64,000 bases of DNA from positions 1 through 64,000 of the forward strand of contig CAZMQI010000005.1 of assembly GCA_964568585.1 (NCBI GenBank). Direction: 5' to 3'. Numbering within the stretch: the first letter of the stretch is position 1; each line of letters starts with the position of its first letter. Position numbers and translations under genes: made by a program. Below are positions 58,943-64,000 of this stretch, piece by piece. The notes beneath the pieces were generated by a model that made no database searches, was not told where the DNA came from, and worked only from the letters and a program-made list of their open reading frames with translations. Source of the stretch: RGZA01 sp964568585 (lineage in GTDB: Bacteria > Pseudomonadota > Alphaproteobacteria > UBA9219 > RGZA01).

Positions 58943-59845
58943 ATGATAAAATCCGCGGTGGTCATAGCTGCAATATTGGCAAGCCTGACAAGTCAGGCGC
59001 ATGCCAGTGTGCCTGATACAATCAATGCAGGCGGCATGAATGTCACGGGCGCTGCACCGCTCTTCTTGCTGGATAACGGCACGATTGAAGCAGGCAGCAT
59101 GAACATCAGGGGCGCTGCGCCGCTCTTCTTGCTGGATAACGGCACAATTGAAGCAGGTAGCATGAACATCACCAGTGCCGCACCGCTTTTCTTGCTTGAT
59201 AACGGCGCGATTGAAGCAGGCAGCATGAACATCAGGGGTGCCGCACCGCTCTTCCTACTTGATAACGGTACGATTGAAGCAGGTAGCATGAACATCACCG
59301 GCACTGCGCCACAGTTTATGCTGGATAACGAAATCGATGCAGGTGAAATGCTGATTAAAGGAGCGGTATTAGCCAATCAACAGCAAACGCCCGCCATGCC
59401 TGCCATCGAACCACCTAAAGCCGAAATGGGTAAGCTGCCACCCAAACCAACCCAGCAACCGATGGATAGAAGCTTTGTATCCATCAAACTGCTTTCGGTT
59501 AAGCCCCATAGCGGCATAAATCCATTCGCTGTGAAGGATATCCGCACATTGGATGCACCATCTGCTGCACCACCAAAAGATGCGGGAACCAATACGCCAG
59601 CGCCGCAAACCGCGCCTTCACAACCATCGCGTCCTTCTGAAAATCCTGCGCCATCTGCTGCACCTGCATTACGCGCAACTGCACCCGCAGCATCCGGTTT
59701 CAGTTGTGCAGGAAAACCCGATGGCAATTATTGCAAGGACAGCACCACATTGGTGTTCTGCTACCATGATAGCATTGCGAACGCGCAAACCTGTCCATCG
59801 GGTTGCGATGCAACACACAATGCATGCAGCGCCTATAAGCCTTAA
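58943..59845 (+). CDS. Secreted repeat protein with five 21-residue repeats and a Cys-rich C-terminal domain
   Basis: 300 residues. Signal peptide ending AHA. Residues 29-132 hold five repeats of 'AG(S/G)MN(I/V)(T/R)GAAPLFLLDNG(T/A)IE' (20-21 residues each) plus a partial sixth. The regular spacing suggests a beta-solenoid. Residues 179-202 carry the 'VSIKLL..KP..G..PF..KDIR' module, and residues 253-300 a six-Cys domain ending 'ACSAYKP'. Both are shared with the 986-residue protein at 3.9-6.8 kb. At DNA level the repeat unit is 63 bp. Likely a surface protein; function unknown. Confidence 0.65.
   Translation: MIKSAVVIAAILASLTSQAHASVPDTINAGGMNVTGAAPLFLLDNGTIEAGSMNIRGAAPLFLLDNGTIEAGSMNITSAAPLFLLDNGAIEAGSMNIRGAAPLFLLDNGTIEAGSMNITGTAPQFMLDNEIDAGEMLIKGAVLANQQQTPAMPAIEPPKAEMGKLPPKPTQQPMDRSFVSIKLLSVKPHSGINPFAVKDIRTLDAPSAAPPKDAGTNTPAPQTAPSQPSRPSENPAPSAAPALRATAPAASGFSCAGKPDGNYCKDSTTLVFCYHDSIANAQTCPSGCDATHNACSAYKP
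59027..59368 (+). repeat. Five 60-63-bp tandem repeats plus a partial sixth
   Basis: Units at 59027-59089, 59090-59152, 59153-59215, 59216-59278 and 59279-59338, then 59339-59368. They are close at both DNA and protein level, which points to recent duplication or concerted change. Confidence 0.85.
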
Positions 59846-59919
59846 AAAATTTCTGTCTGAATAATTGCGCGTATTAGCAGGAGAGCTTGGTTGAAGCCCA
59901 GATGGGTCGCACAAAAAAA

Positions 59920-59995
59920 TGGTGGGCGATGTAGGATTCGAACCTACGACCTATTGATTAAGAGTCAACTGCTCTACCAACTGAGCTAATCGCCC
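59920..59995 (-). tRNA. tRNA-Lys (CTT anticodon)
   Basis: Minus strand: acceptor GGGCGAT/ATCGCCC, D stem GCTC/GAGC, anticodon loop CTCTTAA (anticodon CTT), T stem GTAGG/CCTAC with TTCGAAT loop, and an encoded CCA. 76 bases. No integration signs beside it. Confidence 0.95.
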
Positions 59996-60112
59996 GCACC
60001 ATGCGGAAAACACATGCTTAAGCCTGCGTTTTCGAAGGGTGTGATTTAGCAAGGCGCAGCCCTATTGTCTAGCCATCATTGCTAGCCATTCCTCACTATT
60101 ATTAATGCAGGT

Positions 60113-62332
60113 TTATCCGGCTTTGCCTGGCGCTGGCTGTTCTGGTTCACTGCCATTTGAATGCCCGTTCTTGGGGCGTCCTGGCCAAGCCGTAGTGCTT
60201 TCATCATTAGCCACACGGCTCGTCAACCCCGCCATCCAGCCTTGGGTTTGTCTACGTAGCAATTCGGCATGAACCTCGGGTGCTTTGCGCTTCAAATCAG
60301 AGAAGCTGCGAACGCCGTACTTATTCGCTTCCACCTTCACTGCTTCCAGCCAACGGCGTTGTGCGCCAGCAATCGCAGTCGTATCGATGGTATCGAGATA
60401 TTCTTCAGGATGGGTGGCGCGCGGTGTCCGCATCATCTTGGATACCATGCTGTTCACGCGGCCTGTGGTCAATCCACCCATGATGACGGCAGCAAATACC
60501 GCTTCTTCATCTGAGATCGAGGCATGTCGGCTTTCGGCATCCACGGCTTTGCGTGCGATATCCAACATCGGCTTCTTCGCCTCATCTCTGCGTGCTTCGT
60601 TCTTGCCGATATGCGCTTCAACAAAGGCGTTGATTTTTTCAGGATCAGCTTTTGCGCGTTTCAAGAATGCACGCGCCTTATCTTTATTGGCTGGATCGCT
60701 CAAAAGAAAGCGACGCACCGCCAGATAGGAACGCTCCGATACGATGTCTTTTAATGCACTTTGTGCATAGGCTTCCGGTAATAGCCCGGAAAGATAATTA
60801 AAGCAGATATGCTTAAGCAAACGCGGGTCCACTTCCTGCGGCATCTGGCCACGGAAATACGCCGTGGGGCGGCGGTCCTGCATGTCGCGCAGCGCATCAT
60901 AATAATCGCGGATATCATCCAATAATCCGGTCAACAATCCGTGATGCGAGAAACGCTTGGTCAGATCAAGTCCCATGGATTTCATGCGCGTAAAGAATCC
61001 ACGCTCCAGCATCGCTTCAATCACGGCCTTTGAGCATAAGGTGAGGAACAGCGCGCCCGGTGTCACCGAACTTGCATTACCAAAATCAATCGACAAACGG
61101 CGGTTCACATCTAAAAACGCGCGTGACGCCATGACGATAGACGCGGCTTCAGTAGTGGCAAGGCCTTTTTTTAGGAACACTTCGGCCAGCGGTTTAATCG
61201 CATAATCCATCGCAGCAGGAACTGCGCCACCCGGCAAACGCGCATAACGCAATTCTTCGCCAGTGAACATATTGCCATCAACCTTATAGGCGCGTTCCAG
61301 TTTGGCGATTGCGCCTTCCATCGTTTCTAAAATCTTCAATTGTGCTTCGCTTGGCATTGGGCCATAGCCGAACTTCGCGGCACGCACCATCAACTCACGG
61401 GTATCGGCAAAACCGCGCCCGCCTGGAATACTATCCAATGTCAAACGTGTGATCGCAGCTTCCTTGCCTTCATTATGCTTGGCATGGCTTATCGCTGCCG
61501 CAGCGGCCATGGTGTTTGCGCCAAGCGCGTGGTCGGTATGGTGGGTATGCACGCCAATTTCGATGGTGCGGTGATATTTATCCTTGAATTGTTCGGCAAT
61601 CATCAACAGCACATTGGTGATGGAGTAGGCATTGCCGTCTTTTACTTCACCGGGCTTGTCGTTTAACTGACCAATCATATCCTTGATGCTGATGCGGCTG
61701 ATGACATTCGGATCAATGGTCTGATTAATCAGCGCGCGTTCGAATAAATGGCGATAATGCTCTGAGGTAAAACTGTCATCCGCCGTATAGCAAATGGCAA
61801 GCTCACAGCTTACATTATATCCCTTGGCGCGCAGCGCGGTCAGAATACGCAAGGTGGCCGCATATTCATCAGGGTTGTTCTGCGCTTCGAATAAACGGAA
61901 TACGACGGGGCGACCCTGCACACCATCCACCCCTGCTGCGCCTGCTTTTTGCGCCATCGTTTCAAGCACAAATGCCAAATCATCTTCGTGTAAGGCTTCC
62001 AGACCAACCGCAAACGGGCCGCGCACCAATAAACGCAATTCAATATCGCGCGGTAATTTTTTATCCATATGCACAATGGATTCAAGTGCTGGGCGACCCA
62101 GCATCACATCGCGCTGCGGTTGCGCGCCAGACGGACCTTCGACAGCGGTAATTTTTACAGGGCCCGCGGCATTGAACGCGGCAATACCTTCATAAAACAC
62201 GTTCAGTTTTTCATGGTTCAATGGAACGCGGTTGCCATAGGATGATTGGCTCCAATCGCGGATGACGAGCACATGACCCAAAAGGTTTGCTTCGGTTTCG
62301 GACGCGAGTGTGGAGGGGGTTACTTCAACCAT
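60113..62332 (-). CDS. Carboxyltransferase-like TIM-barrel protein without a biotin domain
   Basis: 739 residues. Residues about 20-330 follow the PYC/OADA (HMGL-like) carboxyltransferase barrel: 'VVFRLFEAQNNPDEYAATLRIL', 'ELAICYTADDS', the carbamyl-lysine region 'ISIKDMIGQL' and metal histidines 'IGVHTHHTDHALGANT'. The usual N-terminal 'DAHQSL' metal aspartate motif reads 'RDWSQSS'. Residues about 400-600 are helical, and no biotinyl domain (MKM motif) is present. It may decarboxylate or cleave an oxo-acid without biotin. The C-terminal 30 residues are Pro/Gly-rich. AGGAAA RBS. Confidence 0.6.
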   Translation of the reverse strand: MVEVTPSTLASETEANLLGHVLVIRDWSQSSYGNRVPLNHEKLNVFYEGIAAFNAAGPVKITAVEGPSGAQPQRDVMLGRPALESIVHMDKKLPRDIELRLLVRGPFAVGLEALHEDDLAFVLETMAQKAGAAGVDGVQGRPVVFRLFEAQNNPDEYAATLRILTALRAKGYNVSCELAICYTADDSFTSEHYRHLFERALINQTIDPNVISRISIKDMIGQLNDKPGEVKDGNAYSITNVLLMIAEQFKDKYHRTIEIGVHTHHTDHALGANTMAAAAAISHAKHNEGKEAAITRLTLDSIPGGRGFADTRELMVRAAKFGYGPMPSEAQLKILETMEGAIAKLERAYKVDGNMFTGEELRYARLPGGAVPAAMDYAIKPLAEVFLKKGLATTEAASIVMASRAFLDVNRRLSIDFGNASSVTPGALFLTLCSKAVIEAMLERGFFTRMKSMGLDLTKRFSHHGLLTGLLDDIRDYYDALRDMQDRRPTAYFRGQMPQEVDPRLLKHICFNYLSGLLPEAYAQSALKDIVSERSYLAVRRFLLSDPANKDKARAFLKRAKADPEKINAFVEAHIGKNEARRDEAKKPMLDIARKAVDAESRHASISDEEAVFAAVIMGGLTTGRVNSMVSKMMRTPRATHPEEYLDTIDTTAIAGAQRRWLEAVKVEANKYGVRSFSDLKRKAPEVHAELLRRQTQGWMAGLTSRVANDESTTAWPGRPKNGHSNGSEPEQPAPGKAG

Positions 62333-62537
62333 GGAAATTTCCTAAATGAATAATTGAAAAATATTAACCAGTGAGCCTAATGCGAATTGACCTAACCATA
62401 AAATAAATGGGTGAAAAAGCGTTTTTTTAATATCAGGCGTCCAGTATGACCCTTAACTCTAAACAACTGCTTACCATGCGAAAATCAGGCACAAAACACT
62501 GATATTGCGGGTATTTTCTTAACCAGTTTGACCGCTA

Positions 62538-64000
62538 TTAAGCTGCCGCCAATGCCGGTGCCCAATGTTCACGCTTGGCGCGCAGTTGCACACGCTTAGT
62601 GCCCATCGAATGGTCAGATGCGCCATCATAAATCTGGTGGCCTGAAAGTCCGCGCGAAATTCCGGCAAGTCGCCACATATAAGCGGCATCACTGCTATAC
62701 GGTTGCTCAGGTGTCTGGATAGCGTGGGTATACAATGTTTCACGAGCGAGGCGCGAGAAGTGCTGCATGCGTTCGCCCATACCCATCTGTTCATCAATAT
62801 GTTGCATGGTGATTTTGCGGATTAAGAACGATAGCTTATTGCATGTCTGCGGATTGGGATTCGCTAATTCATTCTTGCTGATGAATCCTTCGGGAATTTC
62901 AACGCCCTTTGCCTGCAAATAGGGAATTGCCGCACCCACAATATCCAATGGCAGGCTTTCCTTGAAATACTTCATCGTCTCGTCGCTGACCTTTGGCGCG
63001 CCACGTTGTTCACGTTGCTCCAACAAATCCACCGTGCGCTGGATATTGCTAATCGCTACGCCAAACGCGGGGAAATCGGCGACCGCAGCGCGGTAAATCG
63101 GTGATACGCGGTAAAGGGTTTGTAGGCCTTTAGGCGTTAATGCGCCGTTTTCAAAAATCACTACATCATCGCCACAGGTCGCTTGTGCATCGCGTAGTAA
63201 TTCTGCGCGAAGATCAGCGCGACTTGCATAAAGCTGGTTGATGTATTTTGCCATATGTCGCATCGGCAATACGCCAAAGCCAATACCCATATCCAATCCT
63301 GTGGTGGTAAAACCAATGGTACGCATATCGCCGGGTGCAACCGGTTTGGTATTGGGGAATACGTCCTTGATGCCGCCACTTTCGCTACGGCCTTGGCGTG
63401 AACCCGGATTATTGAACGTGTGGTTCACATCATAAAAGCCAACTTCGCCCATCACCTTGCCCAGCTGGTTTTGTGCACCGTAATGGTTTTCGATATAATC
63501 TTCGATGGAGTTATCAATTGCTTCGTTCAATGCGTGTTCGCGGCCATAATTCCATGATGCGCCATTGCCCTTGGATTTTTTGATCAGCTCCAATGCATTG
63601 CGTGCCACTAATGTGGTCTGCAACCGCTGAAAGCGTTCGCCAAGGCGCAGTTCGGGATTATCGCCGCCTTGATGTGTATCTTCCATCCAATCCGCTAAAT
63701 TCGCGTCTTTTGCAAAGGCCGTGGTAGAACGAACACCCCCGCGTGCCGTATCGCTTTTGCTGCCGCCATGGAACTGGCGCACATGATACGCGGTTGGGCG
63801 TTCATTCATTGCCTTTAAAATACCCGACACTTCCTCGGGTTTAATTTTTCCATCACGCACATAGGCTTGCAGAATCTTGGGGAATAATTCCTTCATGCCC
63901 GGCACCAGCAAATTGGCCTGATCATAAATATTGCTGCGCGCACGCGATAAATCGCCGCGACGCATGCAATCACTATGCGCGAACTGGATCTTCAACAGGT
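62538..64000 (-). CDS. Large hypothetical protein, 5' end beyond the window
   Basis: At least 485 residues; the frame is open at the right edge and the only early starts (TTG 63995, ATG 63965) lack ribosome-binding sites, so the true start is probably outside. Soluble, mixed composition, no signal or membrane segment. 'RPTAYHVRQFHGG' near the N-terminus echoes 'RRPTAYFRGQMP' in the carboxyltransferase-like protein, 205 bases downstream on the same strand. The two are likely functional partners. No family recognised. Confidence 0.55.
   Translation of the reverse strand, partial: LLKIQFAHSDCMRRGDLSRARSNIYDQANLLVPGMKELFPKILQAYVRDGKIKPEEVSGILKAMNERPTAYHVRQFHGGSKSDTARGGVRSTTAFAKDANLADWMEDTHQGGDNPELRLGERFQRLQTTLVARNALELIKKSKGNGASWNYGREHALNEAIDNSIEDYIENHYGAQNQLGKVMGEVGFYDVNHTFNNPGSRQGRSESGGIKDVFPNTKPVAPGDMRTIGFTTTGLDMGIGFGVLPMRHMAKYINQLYASRADLRAELLRDAQATCGDDVVIFENGALTPKGLQTLYRVSPIYRAAVADFPAFGVAISNIQRTVDLLEQREQRGAPKVSDETMKYFKESLPLDIVGAAIPYLQAKGVEIPEGFISKNELANPNPQTCNKLSFLIRKITMQHIDEQMGMGERMQHFSRLARETLYTHAIQTPEQPYSSDAAYMWRLAGISRGLSGHQIYDGASDHSMGTKRVQLRAKREHWAPALAAA

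Noticed and set aside
59027..59368. CRISPR-like regular repeats
   Set aside because: The units are 60-63-bp tandem coding repeats with no spacers; no CRISPR array or cas gene is in the window.
58993..59376. A 127-codon antisense frame with MFMLPASIVPLSS repeats
   Set aside because: It is the complement of the 63-bp tandem repeats of the real plus-strand gene.

Overview
The window looks like a chromosomal segment of an alphaproteobacterium, possibly a Micavibrio- or Rhodospirillales-like lineage. Lineage markers are a DUF1153/SciP-type protein, a UPF0262 protein, the Mg-type HemB metal motif, an ETF-beta lysine methyltransferase next to ubiA, and an ECF sigma/NrsF pair of the Caulobacter SigF kind. 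The exact taxon cannot be fixed from the sequence alone.

Layout. 0-7.5 kb: end of a carboxylate-amine ligase, then a minus-strand set of secreted and outer-membrane proteins led by a 986-residue cysteine-rich protein. 7.8-13.1 kb: sciP-like gene, methyltransferase/ubiA, lemA with an M48 protease, cysE-cysK. 13.1-22.8 kb: small unknown proteins, a degenerate kinase operon with purA, hisZ and hemB. 22.8-30.8 kb: PIG-L deacetylase with a GT4 glycosyltransferase, two hydrolases, an EamA transporter, mnmA (crossed by a 10-N assembly gap), a UPF0262 gene and a GNAT gene. Four copies of a short palindromic element lie here, three of them in frame inside genes.

31.0-43.3 kb: a 12.3-kb genomic island integrated in the 3' end of tRNA-Met. 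It has a P4-type integrase, an imperfect duplication of the tRNA end at the far side, an AlpA-like regulator, an orphan primase zinc-finger protein, a wrecked type I restriction gene, a GT32 glycosyltransferase and a czcCBA metal efflux operon. An Abi-alpha (DUF4393) gene sits just outside the right end.

44.2-49.9 kb: GlsB-like protein, YgjP-type metallopeptidase, CPA2 antiporter, a second GT4 enzyme and an mTERF-like repeat protein. 49.9-56.8 kb is the most interesting part. Four methionine sulfoxide reductase genes (a cytosolic and a periplasmic MsrA/MsrB pair) are divergent from an ECF sigma factor/NrsF anti-sigma pair. These are followed by three bufferin-like RiPP precursor genes, one fused MNIO(DUF692)-DUF2063 modification protein and a DoxX protein. 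Near-identical promoter motifs (GTAACC-N16-CGAAT) precede each precursor gene, and a 17-spacer version faces the msr operon. This suggests one metal/oxidant-stress regulon that makes copper-binding peptides and repairs methionine.

56.9-64.0 kb: secreted proteins, one with five 21-residue repeats and modules shared with the proteins at 3-7 kb; tRNA-Lys; and two large cytosolic proteins, one a stand-alone carboxyltransferase-like enzyme. All functions are read from sequence motifs and recalled family knowledge; no searches were run.
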